Shown here: one piece after another, positions 49,410 to 62,079 of the stretch | How the letters are laid out: every line of letters begins with the position of its first letter | Position numbering within the stretch: position 1 is the stretch's first letter | DNA from: Stutzerimonas stutzeri | GTDB lineage: Bacteria; Pseudomonadota; Gammaproteobacteria; Pseudomonadales; Pseudomonadaceae | Length of the DNA: 64,000 nt | Direction of reading: 5' to 3' | Assembly (NCBI RefSeq): GCF_000952685.1 | Contig: NZ_JYHV01000014.1 | Span: forward strand, 124,001-188,000 | Position numbers and translations under genes: made by a program | Notes under the pieces: model-generated | The model's database searches: none | What the model was told of the DNA's origin: nothing | The model's input: only the letters and a program-made list of their open reading frames with translations

Positions 49410-52400
49410 ATGCGACTGAAAAGCATCAAGCTTGCCGGCTTCAAATCCTTCGTCGATCCCACCACGGTGAGTTTTCCGAGCAACATGGCGGCGGTCGTCG
49501 GGCCGAATGGCTGCGGCAAGTCCAACATCATCGATGCGGTGCGCTGGGTGATGGGCGAGAGCTCGGCGAAGAATCTGCGCGGCGAGTCGATGACCGACGT
49601 CATCTTCAATGGCTCCAATACGCGCAAACCGGTGACCCAAGCCAGCATCGAACTGATCTTCGACAATTCCGACGGCACCCTGACGGGCGAATACGCGGCG
49701 TTTGCCGAGATATCCATCCGTCGGCGAGTCACGCGCGACGCGCAAAACACCTATTTTCTTAACGGCGTGAAATGCCGCCGCCGCGATATCACGGATATCT
49801 TCCTTGGCACCGGTCTGGGCCCGCGCAGCTATTCGATCATTGAGCAGGGCATGATTTCCAAACTGATCGAGGCCAAGCCGGAGGATTTGCGCAATTTCAT
49901 CGAAGAGGCGGCGGGTATCTCCAAGTACAAGGAGCGTCGTCGAGAAACCGAGAACCGGATTCGCCGCACCCACGAAAACCTGGCGCGTCTGACAGATCTG
50001 CGCGAAGAGCTCGAACGCCAGCTCGAGCGCCTGCACCGCCAGGCCCAGTCGGCGGAGAAATATCAGGAATACAAGGCCGAGGAGCGCCAGCTCAAGGCGC
50101 AACTGTCGGCCTTGCGCTGGCAAGCGCTGAATGACCAAGTCGGCCAGCGCGAGCAGGTCATCGGCGACCAGGAGGTCGGTTTCGAGGCGTTGGTCGCCGA
50201 GCAGCGCAACGCGGATGCCAGTATCGAGCGGCTGCGCGACGGCCATCATGAGCTGTCCGAGAGGTTCAATCTTGTCCAGGGACGCTTCTACTCGGTCGGC
50301 GGGGATATCGCACGGGTCGAGCAGAGCATCCAGCACGGTCAGCAGCGTTTGCGCCAGCTGCAGGACGACCTACGCGAAGCGGAACAGGCACGCCTGGAGA
50401 CCGAGTCGCACCTGGGCCACGACCGTACCTTGCTCGCCACCCTCGGCGAGGAGCTGGCAATGCTCGAGCCCGAGCAGGACATCGCGGGCGCGGCGGCCGA
50501 GGAAACGGCTGCGCAGCTCGAAGAAGCCGAAACAGCCATGCAGACCTGGCAGGAGCAATGGGAACGCTTCAACCAGCAGAGCGCCGAGCCACATCGCGCA
50601 GCCGAGGTGCAGCAGTCACGTATACAGCAGCTGGAACAGAGCCTGGAGCGTCTAGCCGAACGCCAGCGCCGACTGGAAGATGAGCGTGCGTCGCTCGCCG
50701 TCGACCCGGAAGACGCAGCCGTCGCTGAGATGGGTGAATTGCTGGCGGTCGGCGAGTTGAATCTCGAAGAGCTGTCGGCTGCACAGGAACAGGCTGAGCA
50801 GCGCCTCGAGCAACTGCACGAGCGATTGCAGCAGGCTGTTCGGGCCGAGCAGCAAGCGCAAGGTGAGCTTCAGCGACTGAACGGCCGCATCGCATCGCTG
50901 GAAGCCTTGCAGCAGGCTGCGATGGATCCGGGCAAGGGCGTTTCGGAGTGGCTACAGGAACGAGGTCTCGATCAACGGCCGCGTCTCGCCGAAGGACTGC
51001 GCGTCGAGCCGGGCTGGGAGCTGGCGGTCGAAACCGTACTGGGCGCTGATCTGCAGGCGGTGTTGCTGGATTCGTTCGACGAGCTTGATATGAGTGGCTT
51101 CGAACTGGGTGATCTACGTCTGGCCAGTCCTTCTCCAGCGGGCGGGGCGGTCAGCGGCAGCCTGCTGGACAAGGTGACGTCAGCCGTCGACCTTTCTCCC
51201 TGGCTGGGGCGGGTACGGCCAGTCGAGGATCTCGACCAGGCCCTCGCGCAGCGTGGTTCGCTGGCCGCTGACGCGAGCCTGATCAGCCGCGACGGCTATT
51301 GGGTAGGCCGGCACTTTCTGAGGGTCCGGCGGGCCGGGGAGGCCGAGTCCGGATTGCTCGCCCGCGGGCAGGAGCTGGAACGGCTGCAGGCCGAACGGGA
51401 CGAACGCGAGGCCAGCCTGGAGCTGTTAGGCGAGCAGCTCGGCCAGCTTCGCGAGGCGCAACGAGAAGAAGAAGATCGGCGCGAGCAGCAACGTCGCCGT
51501 CACCAGGATTTGTCTCGTCAACAAGGCGAGCTGAATGCGCGCCTTTCCGCCAGCCAGGCCAGGCTGGAGCAGTTGAGCTTGCGCCGTCGTCGTCTGGAGG
51601 AAGAGCTGGCCGAACTGTCCGAACAGCGGGCGCTGGAAACCGAACAACTGGGCGAGGCGCGACTGCATCTGCAGGATGCGCTCGACGCCATGGCGCTTGA
51701 TACCGAACAGCGCGAGACATTATTGGCGAGCCGCGACGGCATCCGTGAGCAGCTTGATCGCATTCGACAGGAAGCACGTCAGCACAAGGATCATGCACAC
51801 CAGTTGGCCGTACGAGTCGGCTCGCTGAAAGCACAGTTCGATTCGACTCGCCAGGCACTGGAGCGCCTCGAGCAGCAGTTCGAGCGTGCCGTGGAGCGGC
51901 GCGAGCAGCTCAATTTGAATCTGGAAGAGGGTGAGGCGCCACTCGAAGAGTTGCGCATGAAGCTCGAAGAGCTGCTGGAGCGGCGCATGGGCGTCGAGGA
52001 CGAGCTCAAGCTGGCTCGCCTGGCGCTCGAAGATGCCGATCGTGATCTGCGCGACGCCGAAAAACGCCGGACTCAAGCCGAGCAACAGGCGCAGCTGTTA
52101 CGCGGCCAGCTCGAACAGCAGCGGATGGAGTGGCAAGCGCTCAGCGTCCGACGCAAGGCGCTGCAGGACCAGTTGCATGAAGACGGCTTCGATTTGCACG
52201 GTGTGCTCGCCACACTACCTGCCGGAGCTGGCGAGCCGGAGTGGGAGGCTGAGCTGGAGCGCCTAGGCGGGCGCATTCAGCGTCTGGGCCCGATTAACCT
52301 TGCGGCGATCGATGAGTTTCAGCAGCAGTCGGAACGCAAACGCTACCTCGATGCACAGAACGACGACCTCGCCGAGGCGCTTGATACGCTGGAAAACGTC

Positions 52401-52898
52401 ATCCGCAAGATCGACAAGGAAACTCGCAACCGTTTCAAGGAAACGTTCGACCTGATCAATGGTGGCCTGCAGGCGCTTTTTCCCAAGGTTTTCGGCGGTG
52501 GCAACGCTTATCTGGAACTTACCGGAGAAGATTTACTCGATACCGGGGTGGCGATCATGGCGCGTCCGCCGGGCAAGAAGAACAGCACCATCCACCTGCT
52601 ATCGGGTGGGGAGAAGGCTCTGACCGCTCTGGCGCTGGTGTTTGCGATCTTTCAGCTCAATCCGGCGCCATTCTGCATGCTCGATGAGGTGGACGCTCCC
52701 CTGGACGACGCCAACGTTGGACGCTACGCGCGTCTGGTCAAGGAAATGTCTGAGAAGGTGCAGTTCATCTACATCACGCATAACAAGATCGCGATGGAAA
52801 TGGCCGACCAGCTAATGGGGGTGACCATGCACGAGCCGGGTTGTTCGAGGCTGGTAGCGGTCGACGTGGAGCAGGCAGTGGCGCTCGCGGAGGCTTGA
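49410..52898 (+). CDS. smc: Chromosome partition protein SMC
   Basis: SMC is the condensin-like ATPase that organises and helps separate chromosomes with ScpA and ScpB. The 1162-residue protein has the N-terminal Walker A (VVGPNGCGKSNIID, near residues 30-43), long heptad-rich coiled coils (roughly 170-500 and 670-1000), a hinge domain with PRLAEGLRVEPGWELAVETVLGADLQAVLL, the ABC signature LLSGGEKALTALALVFAIF and Walker B PFCMLDEVDAPLDDANV. The order smc-zipA-ligA is conserved in pseudomonads. The gene is GC-rich with many Leu/Glu/Arg codons because of the coiled coils. Confidence 0.97.
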   Translation: MRLKSIKLAGFKSFVDPTTVSFPSNMAAVVGPNGCGKSNIIDAVRWVMGESSAKNLRGESMTDVIFNGSNTRKPVTQASIELIFDNSDGTLTGEYAAFAEISIRRRVTRDAQNTYFLNGVKCRRRDITDIFLGTGLGPRSYSIIEQGMISKLIEAKPEDLRNFIEEAAGISKYKERRRETENRIRRTHENLARLTDLREELERQLERLHRQAQSAEKYQEYKAEERQLKAQLSALRWQALNDQVGQREQVIGDQEVGFEALVAEQRNADASIERLRDGHHELSERFNLVQGRFYSVGGDIARVEQSIQHGQQRLRQLQDDLREAEQARLETESHLGHDRTLLATLGEELAMLEPEQDIAGAAAEETAAQLEEAETAMQTWQEQWERFNQQSAEPHRAAEVQQSRIQQLEQSLERLAERQRRLEDERASLAVDPEDAAVAEMGELLAVGELNLEELSAAQEQAEQRLEQLHERLQQAVRAEQQAQGELQRLNGRIASLEALQQAAMDPGKGVSEWLQERGLDQRPRLAEGLRVEPGWELAVETVLGADLQAVLLDSFDELDMSGFELGDLRLASPSPAGGAVSGSLLDKVTSAVDLSPWLGRVRPVEDLDQALAQRGSLAADASLISRDGYWVGRHFLRVRRAGEAESGLLARGQELERLQAERDEREASLELLGEQLGQLREAQREEEDRREQQRRRHQDLSRQQGELNARLSASQARLEQLSLRRRRLEEELAELSEQRALETEQLGEARLHLQDALDAMALDTEQRETLLASRDGIREQLDRIRQEARQHKDHAHQLAVRVGSLKAQFDSTRQALERLEQQFERAVERREQLNLNLEEGEAPLEELRMKLEELLERRMGVEDELKLARLALEDADRDLRDAEKRRTQAEQQAQLLRGQLEQQRMEWQALSVRRKALQDQLHEDGFDLHGVLATLPAGAGEPEWEAELERLGGRIQRLGPINLAAIDEFQQQSERKRYLDAQNDDLAEALDTLENVIRKIDKETRNRFKETFDLINGGLQALFPKVFGGGNAYLELTGEDLLDTGVAIMARPPGKKNSTIHLLSGGEKALTALALVFAIFQLNPAPFCMLDEVDAPLDDANVGRYARLVKEMSEKVQFIYITHNKIAMEMADQLMGVTMHEPGCSRLVAVDVEQAVALAEA

Positions 52899-53078
52899 GC
52901 CGCGCCTGTTTCGAGCAAGGTCGAGTTAAACGGAGATCAATAAAAGAGCCGCGTCGGGCGGTGCAAATCTACCGTTCGTCGTGCTAGTTTAGAGCGCAAT
53001 TTTTACGATGCGCGGATGAGCCTGTTCAGCGGCTTTGAATCTGCGTCTTTATCATCGATTTCAGGGGTTTAAGCATTA

Positions 53079-53894
53079 ATGGATATCGGTCTGCGCGAAT
53101 GGCTGATCGTCATCGGCATCATTGTCATCGCCGGCATTCTTTTCGATGGCTGGCGACGGATGCGCGGTAGCAAGGGCAAGTTGAAATTCAAGCTGGACCG
53201 CAATATTGCGAGCAATCTGCCAGACGATGACGAGTCCAACGAGCTGCTGGGGCCGCCGCGAGTCGTGAGCCGCAACAACGAGCCAGCCTTGGACGAAACC
53301 GATCTTCCATCGATGAGCGCGCGCGAGACGAGCAAGCGCCGCAACAGCGATCCCCAGCAGGGCGACCTGCATTTCTCCGATGATGAACCGGTTCCAACCC
53401 TGCTGGATCCGGTAGCGGGTGACGATGAAAGGGCAAGCGAATCTGATCAGGATCTGCCCCCGGTTGAGGAAGTACTGGTCATCAACGTGATTTCCCGAGA
53501 TCCGCACGGTTTCCGTGGGCCCGCGTTGCTGCAGAATATTCTGGAGAGCGGTCTGCGGTTCGGTGAAATGGACATCTTCCATCGCCATGAAAGCATGGCG
53601 GGTAATGGCGAGGTTCTGTTTTCCATGGCCAACGCAGTCAAGCCCGGGACCTTCGATCTGGACGACATCGACCACTTCACGACGCCGGCCGTGAGCTTCT
53701 TCCTCGGTTTGCCTGGCCCGCGCCATCCCAAGCAAGCCTTCGATGTGATGGTCGCCGCTGCACGCAAGTTGTCGCAGGAACTGAACGGCGAATTGAAAGA
53801 CGACCAGCGCAGCGTACTGACCGCACAGACCATCGAGCACTACCGCCAGCGCATCGTCGATTACGAACGCCGGCAAATGACCACCAAACGTTGA
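53079..53894 (+). CDS. zipA: Cell division protein ZipA
   Basis: ZipA anchors the FtsZ ring to the inner membrane. The 271-residue protein starts with a signal-anchor helix ([19 protein letters not shown]), then a variable charged linker (about residues 35-140), and ends with the FtsZ-binding domain ([40 protein letters not shown], then [21 protein letters not shown]). It is preceded by 180 bases of untranslated sequence and closed by a strong terminator three bases after the stop. Confidence 0.95.
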   Translation: MDIGLREWLIVIGIIVIAGILFDGWRRMRGSKGKLKFKLDRNIASNLPDDDESNELLGPPRVVSRNNEPALDETDLPSMSARETSKRRNSDPQQGDLHFSDDEPVPTLLDPVAGDDERASESDQDLPPVEEVLVINVISRDPHGFRGPALLQNILESGLRFGEMDIFHRHESMAGNGEVLFSMANAVKPGTFDLDDIDHFTTPAVSFFLGLPGPRHPKQAFDVMVAAARKLSQELNGELKDDQRSVLTAQTIEHYRQRIVDYERRQMTTKR

Positions 53895-53896
53895 TC

Positions 53897-53925
53897 AAAA
53901 AAACCGCTCCCTGGAGCGGTTTTTT
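53897..53925. terminator. Intrinsic terminator after zipA
   Basis: A perfect stem AAAAAACCGCTC/GAGCGGTTTTTT with loop CCTG, giving a 12-bp hairpin with an A-tract before it and a T-tract after it. It is functional in either direction and starts three bases after the zipA stop. It separates zipA from ligA. Confidence 0.93.
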
Positions 53926-54041
53926 ATGGCCTGCCGATCCCTCTCGAAGCCGCCTGAAAGCCAGTCCACACCTGCCGGCCGCCACAGGATCGGCTAGAAT
54001 CCCGCGTCTGATATCAACCAAGGCGCGCTGATACTGTCTGA

Positions 54042-56423
<2,382 letters not shown>

Positions 56424-56621
56424 ACGACATCCAGGTGCTGGAGTCGTCTCGGTAAATCTGCCTACGAGGAACTTCAAGTTCTGAGCGTTGCGGCAGGTCA
56501 CCGAGCAGGGTTTGCACCAGGCTAAAGGGAATGGCCTGCTTATTGCTGAAGTCGAATACTGAAGAACAAAAATGTCGCTTAATTGACAGTTGGTTCAGCA
56601 TCCGAAGTCGAGGGCGTTGCG

Positions 56622-57392
56622 ATGAAGGCAGTTATTCTTGCTGGCGGATTGGGTACGCGCATCAGCGAAGAATCCCATCTCAGGCCCAAGCCGATGATCG
56701 AAATCGGCGGAAAGCCAATTCTTTGGCACATAATGAAGATCTATTCCCATCACGGCATCAGGGAATTCGTGATCTGCCTGGGTTACAAAGGCTATGTGAT
56801 CAAGGAATATTTCGCTAATTACTTCCTGCATATGTCAGACGTGACGTTCGATATGTCGACCAACTCCATGGAAGTGCACCAACGCTACGTCGAGCCCTGG
56901 CGAGTTACTTTGGTCAACACTGGAGACGACACACTAACGGGAGGCCGGCTGCGCAGAGTACGCGAGCACCTGGGTGACGATCCGTTCTGCTTTACCTATG
57001 GCGACGGTGTTGCGGATATCGACGTTAGTGCACTCGTCGAGTTTCACAAATCCCATGGCAAGCCGGCCACGGTGACGGCGATCCAGCCACCTGGTCGTTA
57101 CGGGGCGCTTGACATGGACGGAGACCGCGTCGGTGCCTTCCAAGAGAAACCCGCAGGCGACGGCTCCTGGATTAATGGAGGTTTTTTCGTTCTCAACCCT
57201 TCGGTCATCGATTATATCGATGGCGACCAGAGCAGCTGGGAGGGCGGTCCGCTGATGCAGCTTGCGGATGAGTCAAAATTAATGGCGTTCCGTCACCGCG
57301 GGTTTTGGCAGGCGATGGACACGCTGAGGGATAAGAATCAACTGAACGACCTCTGGCTGAGCGGCAATGCGCCGTGGAAGGTTTGGCAATGA
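56622..57392 (+). CDS. rfbF: Glucose-1-phosphate cytidylyltransferase
   Basis: RfbF makes CDP-glucose from CTP and glucose-1-phosphate. The 256-residue protein has the nucleotidyltransferase signature [41 protein letters not shown] and the family-specific [13 protein letters not shown] and [14 protein letters not shown]. It begins the polysaccharide operon. The 200 bases upstream are AT-richer than the ligA side, and neither a JUMPstart sequence nor an ops element is seen there. ATG at 56622 is chosen by homology; the open frame starts at 56583. The stop overlaps the rfbG start (ATGA). Confidence 0.95.
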   Translation: MKAVILAGGLGTRISEESHLRPKPMIEIGGKPILWHIMKIYSHHGIREFVICLGYKGYVIKEYFANYFLHMSDVTFDMSTNSMEVHQRYVEPWRVTLVNTGDDTLTGGRLRRVREHLGDDPFCFTYGDGVADIDVSALVEFHKSHGKPATVTAIQPPGRYGALDMDGDRVGAFQEKPAGDGSWINGGFFVLNPSVIDYIDGDQSSWEGGPLMQLADESKLMAFRHRGFWQAMDTLRDKNQLNDLWLSGNAPWKVWQ

Positions 57393-58465
57393 ACCAATTC
57401 GCGGAGTGCTACCGGGGGCGCAAGGTATTGCTGACAGGGCATACCGGCTTCAAGGGTAGTTGGCTCGCAGCATGGTTGGTTGAGCTCGGCGCCGATGTGG
57501 TCGGTTTTTCACTGCCAAGCGACCCAAAGGAAAAAGTTAGCCATTGGGATGGGCTGGGGCTCCAGATACCCGACCTGCGCGGCGATATCCGCGATGCGGG
57601 CGAACTGCACCGTGTGATTGGGGCACATCGTCCGGAAATCGTATTCCATCTCGCCGCCCAGACGCTGGTGCGGCCGTCCTATCGGCAACCCCTGCAGGCT
57701 TGGACGAGTAACGTGCTGGGCACCGCCAATCTGCTAGAGGCCTGCCGACAAACGTCTAGCGTTGCCGCCGTGGTGGTCGTAACAACCGATAAGGTATACG
57801 CAAATCATGAATGGCCTTGGGGCTACCGTGAGCGCGACGAACTGGCCGGACATGACCCCTATAGCGCCTCTAAAGCGGCCGTCGAGCTTCTTTGCGCCAG
57901 CTATCGAAAGTCTTTCTGGAGCGAGATTGGCCCTCTGCTGGCAACGGCTCGGGCGGGAAACGTCATCGGTGGTGGTGACTGGGCGGAAGACCGTCTGATA
58001 CCCGATCTAGTACGTGCAGTGCAGGCGGGGCAGACTCTGGAAATCCGTTCGCCCACTGCAACCCGGCCCTGGCAGCACGTGCTGGAGTGTCTTTCCGGCT
58101 ACTTGCTGCTAGGGCAACGCCTACTAGAGGGCGACCGTACCTTCGCCGAGGCCTGGAACTTCGGCCCGTCGCCGGAGGCTAACCGCTCCGTGGCAGATGT
58201 TCTCCGCGCCTTGCAGAGGCACTGGCCGGCGGTGACCTGGCAGGTCTCACCTGGCGATGGCTTGCACGAAGCGCAGCTGCTCTATCTGGACAACGCTAAG
58301 TCGCGTGCGGGGCTACGCTGGGCTCCCGTATGGGAATTGTCGACTGCCCTCGAAGCTACCGCTGACTGGTACCGCCACTTCCATGAGCGCGGTGAGGTCT
58401 GCACTCGGGCGCAGTTGGGTTCGTTCAGTGAAGCGGCAAAAGCGGCAGGATGCGTATGGGCTTGA
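57389..58465 (+). CDS. rfbG: CDP-glucose 4,6-dehydratase
   Basis: RfbG converts CDP-glucose to CDP-4-keto-6-deoxyglucose, the branch point for several unusual sugars. The 358-residue short-chain dehydrogenase-like protein has the NAD-binding [14 protein letters not shown], the catalytic YSASKAA (YxxxK) and [15 protein letters not shown]. In the dideoxyhexose pathway the next step would be the PLP/iron-sulfur dehydratase RfbH, which is not found in the visible operon. The 3' end overlaps the next gene by ten bases. Confidence 0.94.
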   Translation: MNQFAECYRGRKVLLTGHTGFKGSWLAAWLVELGADVVGFSLPSDPKEKVSHWDGLGLQIPDLRGDIRDAGELHRVIGAHRPEIVFHLAAQTLVRPSYRQPLQAWTSNVLGTANLLEACRQTSSVAAVVVVTTDKVYANHEWPWGYRERDELAGHDPYSASKAAVELLCASYRKSFWSEIGPLLATARAGNVIGGGDWAEDRLIPDLVRAVQAGQTLEIRSPTATRPWQHVLECLSGYLLLGQRLLEGDRTFAEAWNFGPSPEANRSVADVLRALQRHWPAVTWQVSPGDGLHEAQLLYLDNAKSRAGLRWAPVWELSTALEATADWYRHFHERGEVCTRAQLGSFSEAAKAAGCVWA

Positions 58466-59013
58466 TTCCGGTCGCGACGCCCATTGATGACCTGCTATGC
58501 GTCAAGTGCGATTCCCGACGTGACGAGCGCGGTTCCTTCACCCGTTTGTTTTGTGCTGAGGCGCTGGCTTCGCTGCTGGGCGAGCGTCGAATCGTGCAAG
58601 TCAATCAATCGGTCACTCGGCAGGTTGGTGCCCTCCGCGGTCTTCACTTTCAGCATTTTCCTCATGCCGAGATGAAGCTGGTGCGCTGTATCCGTGGCCA
58701 AGTGTGGGATGTGGTAGTGGACCTGCGCCGCAACTCTTCGACTTTTCTGTGCTGGCACGCAGAACGCCTGAGCGCCGAAAACCAGCGCATGCTGGTTATC
58801 CCGGAAGGCTGCGCTCACGGTTTTCAGGTGTTGGAGGAGGACAGCGAAATGCTCTATCTGCACACCGAGTTCTACCGGCCCGATGCTGAAGGCGGGGTGC
58901 GCCACGACGATCCGGCGCTGGCGATCGACTGGCCCCTGCCGGCGCGGGATATGTCGGCGCGCGATCAGCAGCATCCCCTGATCACCTCAGATTTCATCGG
59001 GCTGGCACCATGA
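58456..59013 (+). CDS. RmlC-like cupin, dTDP-4-dehydrorhamnose 3,5-epimerase family
   Basis: A 185-residue cupin related to RmlC, which epimerises C3 and/or C5 of 4-keto-6-deoxy sugars. The active-site His is in GLHFQHFP, the substrate-binding segment is KLVRCIRGQVWDVVVDLRRNS, and PEGCAHGFQVLEEDSEMLYLHTEFYRP resembles the catalytic Tyr region of the family. With no rmlA/B/D genes here and CDP-sugar enzymes next door, it probably acts on a CDP-linked 4-keto sugar, either as an epimerase or as an isomerase. ATG at 58456 has a GGA site; 58450 is an alternative. Confidence 0.8.
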   Translation: MGLIPVATPIDDLLCVKCDSRRDERGSFTRLFCAEALASLLGERRIVQVNQSVTRQVGALRGLHFQHFPHAEMKLVRCIRGQVWDVVVDLRRNSSTFLCWHAERLSAENQRMLVIPEGCAHGFQVLEEDSEMLYLHTEFYRPDAEGGVRHDDPALAIDWPLPARDMSARDQQHPLITSDFIGLAP

Positions 59014-60233
59014 ACTGCCGTCATTGCGAAGCGCGGCTGCGATATGCCTTCCTCGACCTGGGCCATGCACCACCGTCGAACGCTTATCTGACAGAGGCGG
59101 ATCTGAATCGGCCCGAGCGCTACTACCCGCTGCGCTTGTGGGTTTGCGAGCACTGCTGGCTGGTGCAGACCGAGGATTATGCCGAGGCCGGCGAGCTTTT
59201 CGACGCGGACTACGCTTATTTCTCGTCCACCTCCAGCAGCTGGCTCGCGCATGCCCGTGACTACGCCGAGCGCATGCGAAAGACGCTCGCGCTGGGGGCG
59301 GACAGCCTAGTGGTCGAGGTGGCTTCTAACGATGGCTACCTGCTACGCAATTTTGTCGAGGCCGGCGTGCCCTGCCTGGGCATCGAGCCGACCGCTAGCA
59401 CCGCCGATGCTGCCCAGCGCCTGGGTGTTCCGGTGCTGCGTGAGTTCTTCGGGGAGTCGCTCGGCCGTCGGCTGGCCGGAGAGGGCAGGCAGGCCGATCT
59501 GCTGCTGGGCAACAATGTGTTCGCTCACGTGCCGGACATCAACGATTTTTCCCGCGGCCTCAAGGCTGCGCTCAAGCCCGGCGGCACCCTGACGCTGGAG
59601 TTTCCTCACCTGCTTCGCCTGATCGAACGGGTGCAGTTCGATACCGTCTATCACGAGCATTTTTCTTACCTTTCGTTGTACAGCGTCCAGCGTATTCTCG
59701 AAGCTGTTGGTCTGCGCATCTACGATGCCGAAGAGCTGACCACTCATGGCGGCAGCCTGCGCATCTTCGCGTGCCATGGAGATGACCCACGTTCTCGTGC
59801 GGCTGCGGTGGATGTCGTGTTGCAAGCGGAGGCCAATGCTGGTCTCCGCGAGTTGGCTGTCTACAGCGGATTCCAGGCCAGGGCGGACCGAGTGAAGAAT
59901 GATCTGCTGAGCTTTCTGCTGGAGCAGAAGCGCGCGGGCCGGCGGGTTGCAGCCTATGGAGCTGCCGCCAAAGGCAACACCATCCTCAACTATGCTGGCA
60001 TCAAGCCCGACCTGTTACCTTGCGTGTTCGATGCTGCACCGTCGAAGCAGGGCAAATATCTACCAGGCAGCCACGTGCCGATCCGATCTCCTCGGGATTT
60101 GGACGAGATACGTCCGGATCTGCTGCTCGTGCTGCCTTGGAACATCGCCGAAGAAGTGATGAAGCAGAACGAGCGAATCCGTGAATGGGGTGGCCGTTTC
60201 ATCACTGCCGTTCCTCGTCTGGAGGTGAAATGA
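59010..60233 (+). CDS. Zinc-type SAM-dependent sugar C-methyltransferase
   Basis: A 407-residue protein with the three-part plan of NDP-sugar C3-methyltransferases (TylC3/NovU/TcaB9). An N-terminal zinc site is formed by C3, C6, C46 and C49. The SAM-binding domain has LVVEVASNDGYLLRNF (about 100-115). A Y-H-E-H motif in FDTVYHEHFSYLSLYSV holds the proposed catalytic Tyr/Glu/His. The C-terminal domain (GRRVAAYGAAAKGNTILNYAGI) completes the fold. It should add a methyl group to carbon next to the keto group of the CDP-linked sugar. The start overlaps the previous stop (ATGA). Confidence 0.88.
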   Translation: MNCRHCEARLRYAFLDLGHAPPSNAYLTEADLNRPERYYPLRLWVCEHCWLVQTEDYAEAGELFDADYAYFSSTSSSWLAHARDYAERMRKTLALGADSLVVEVASNDGYLLRNFVEAGVPCLGIEPTASTADAAQRLGVPVLREFFGESLGRRLAGEGRQADLLLGNNVFAHVPDINDFSRGLKAALKPGGTLTLEFPHLLRLIERVQFDTVYHEHFSYLSLYSVQRILEAVGLRIYDAEELTTHGGSLRIFACHGDDPRSRAAAVDVVLQAEANAGLRELAVYSGFQARADRVKNDLLSFLLEQKRAGRRVAAYGAAAKGNTILNYAGIKPDLLPCVFDAAPSKQGKYLPGSHVPIRSPRDLDEIRPDLLLVLPWNIAEEVMKQNERIREWGGRFITAVPRLEVK

Positions 60234-61354
60234 AGCCGCGCATCCAGTACACCCAACCGTCCATTTCCGAGCTGGAAGTGCGGTATGTGACCGATGCGGC
60301 TCGTCACGGTTGGGGACCGCGCTGCTACGAGTACATCGAACGCTTCGAAGAAGCCTTCAAACAACACCTCGGGGTGAAATACGCCATCGCGACATCAAGC
60401 TGCACCGGTGCCCTTCACATGGGGCTGGCGGCGCTTGGCATTGGAGCAGGCGACGAAGTGATTCTCGCCGACACCAATTGGATTGCCTCTGTGGCACCAG
60501 CCGTGCACCTTGGGGCGACCCCGGTATTCGTCGATATTTGCCAGGACAGCTGGTGCCTGGACCCGGCGCAGGTAGAGGCAGCCATCACGCCTCGTACTCG
60601 AGCGATCATCGGCGTCCACCTGTACGGCAACCTCTGCGCTATGGATGAACTGCTGGCCATTGGCGAGCGGCATGGTGTTCCGGTGATCGAGGACGCGGCT
60701 GAAGCCATCGGCGCCGAGTGGCATGGACAACGTGCGGGCAGCATGGGCCGCTTCGGTGTGTTTTCCTTCCACGGCACCAAGACCATGACCACCGGTGAAG
60801 GTGGCATGTTTGTCACCAACGACAACGAGTTGTTCGAGTATGTCCTCGGCCTGTCCAACCACGGCCGGATAAAGGGGCAGACGCGCCAGTTCTGGCCCGA
60901 CCTGCTGGGCTTCAAATACAAGATTTCCAACCTGCAGGCCGCGCTCGGCTGTGCCCAGATCGAGCGTATCGGCGAGCTGATCGAGCGCAAGCAGGCCATC
61001 ATGGCGGCCTATCGTGAGCGCCTGGGTGGCCTGCATGGCCTGCATCTGAATCCTGAACCCGAGGGAACGCGCATCGGCGCTTGGATGCCCACGGTGGTCT
61101 TCGATGCTGCCCTCGGCATCACCCGGGAGCGATTGCTGGAGCGCTTCGCCGAGAACAATATCGATGCGCGGGTGTTCTTCTACCCGCTCTCTGCACTGCC
61201 GATGTTCCAAGGCCGCGTACCGGCTGCCGGTGGCCATTCCGCTAGCATCCCGGAGCGAGCCATCAATCTGCCAAGCTTTCACGACATGCGCGACTTGGAT
61301 ATTGACCGTGTCTGCGCTGTGGTCGAGGCGTTGCACGACGAGGCGGGACGGTGA
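60230..61354 (+). CDS. DegT/DnrJ/EryC1 aminotransferase (perosamine synthase-like)
   Basis: A 374-residue PLP-dependent sugar aminotransferase. The internal aldimine Lys is in FSFHGTKTMTTGEGGM, the phosphate contact is in ATSSCTGALHMGLAALGIGAGDEVI, and the PLP-ring Asp is in VIEDAAEAIGAEWHG. These motifs are close to GDP-perosamine synthase (RfbE/Per), which aminates C4 of a 4-keto-6-deoxy sugar. No GDP-mannose genes lie in the window, so the nucleotide of its substrate is open; it might use the CDP-4-keto-6-deoxy intermediate made by RfbG. Coupled start (ATGA) with the previous gene. Confidence 0.88.
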   Translation: MKPRIQYTQPSISELEVRYVTDAARHGWGPRCYEYIERFEEAFKQHLGVKYAIATSSCTGALHMGLAALGIGAGDEVILADTNWIASVAPAVHLGATPVFVDICQDSWCLDPAQVEAAITPRTRAIIGVHLYGNLCAMDELLAIGERHGVPVIEDAAEAIGAEWHGQRAGSMGRFGVFSFHGTKTMTTGEGGMFVTNDNELFEYVLGLSNHGRIKGQTRQFWPDLLGFKYKISNLQAALGCAQIERIGELIERKQAIMAAYRERLGGLHGLHLNPEPEGTRIGAWMPTVVFDAALGITRERLLERFAENNIDARVFFYPLSALPMFQGRVPAAGGHSASIPERAINLPSFHDMRDLDIDRVCAVVEALHDEAGR

Positions 61355-62079
61355 GTACGGTGGTGATCTCTCAGCCCATGTATTTCCCTTGGGTTGGGAT
61401 GTTCGAGCAGTGGCGGCTGGCCGATGACTTCGTGTTCTTCGACGACGTGCAATTCGCTCGCGGCTTTATCAACCGGGTGCAGTACAAGACCCCCAACGGC
61501 AGCGCCTGGCTGACCGTGCCTCTGCGCCAGCACAGCCGCGACGCGCGGATCTGCGATTTGGAATGTGTTGAAGACTCGGGCTGGCGCGACAAGCACTTGC
61601 GTACGCTGGCCTTGGCGCTGGCTGGCGCTCCGCATCTGCAGGATGCGCTCGGGCTGGCCGAATCGGTGCTGCTGCGCCGCGATCTGGGCTTCTGCGAGCT
61701 ACTCATCGAAGGTATGCAGGTGGTAGCGGACTACTTCGGCCTGCTGCAAGGCAAACGCCTGCATCGCTCCTCGCAACTGGCGGTGACGGGGCGCAAGAGC
61801 GATCTGATCCAGGGGCTGGTATCGCGCCTGGGCGGCGACCGCTACGTGACCGGCATGGGAGCCTTGAGCTATCTGAACCACGCAGCCATGGAGCAGGCTG
61901 GCATCAAGGTCTGCTACATGGATTACCGCAAGCGTGAGTACCCTCAGAAGTTTCCGCCGTTCACACCCTACGTCACCGTTCTCGATCTGGTGGCCAACTG
62001 CGGGAGAGACGGAAGGTTTTTCATCGATTCGGATGTGACCCATTGGCGCCAGGCGCTGGCAGCAAGGGATCAGGTATGA
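61351..62079 (+). CDS. WbqC-like family protein
   Basis: A 242-residue protein of the WbqC family, found in surface-polysaccharide clusters and of unknown activity. The N-terminal VISQPMYFPWVGMFEQWRLADDFVFFDDVQFARGFINRVQYKTPNG carries the conserved QPxYxPWxGxF and DDVQ motifs. Further conserved parts include WRDKHLRTL and TPYVTVLDLVANCG. It starts with GTG overlapping the aminotransferase stop (GTGA). Family members often neighbour aminotransferases, so a role in modifying an amino sugar is suggested but unproven. Confidence 0.85.
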   Translation: MSTVVISQPMYFPWVGMFEQWRLADDFVFFDDVQFARGFINRVQYKTPNGSAWLTVPLRQHSRDARICDLECVEDSGWRDKHLRTLALALAGAPHLQDALGLAESVLLRRDLGFCELLIEGMQVVADYFGLLQGKRLHRSSQLAVTGRKSDLIQGLVSRLGGDRYVTGMGALSYLNHAAMEQAGIKVCYMDYRKREYPQKFPPFTPYVTVLDLVANCGRDGRFFIDSDVTHWRQALAARDQV

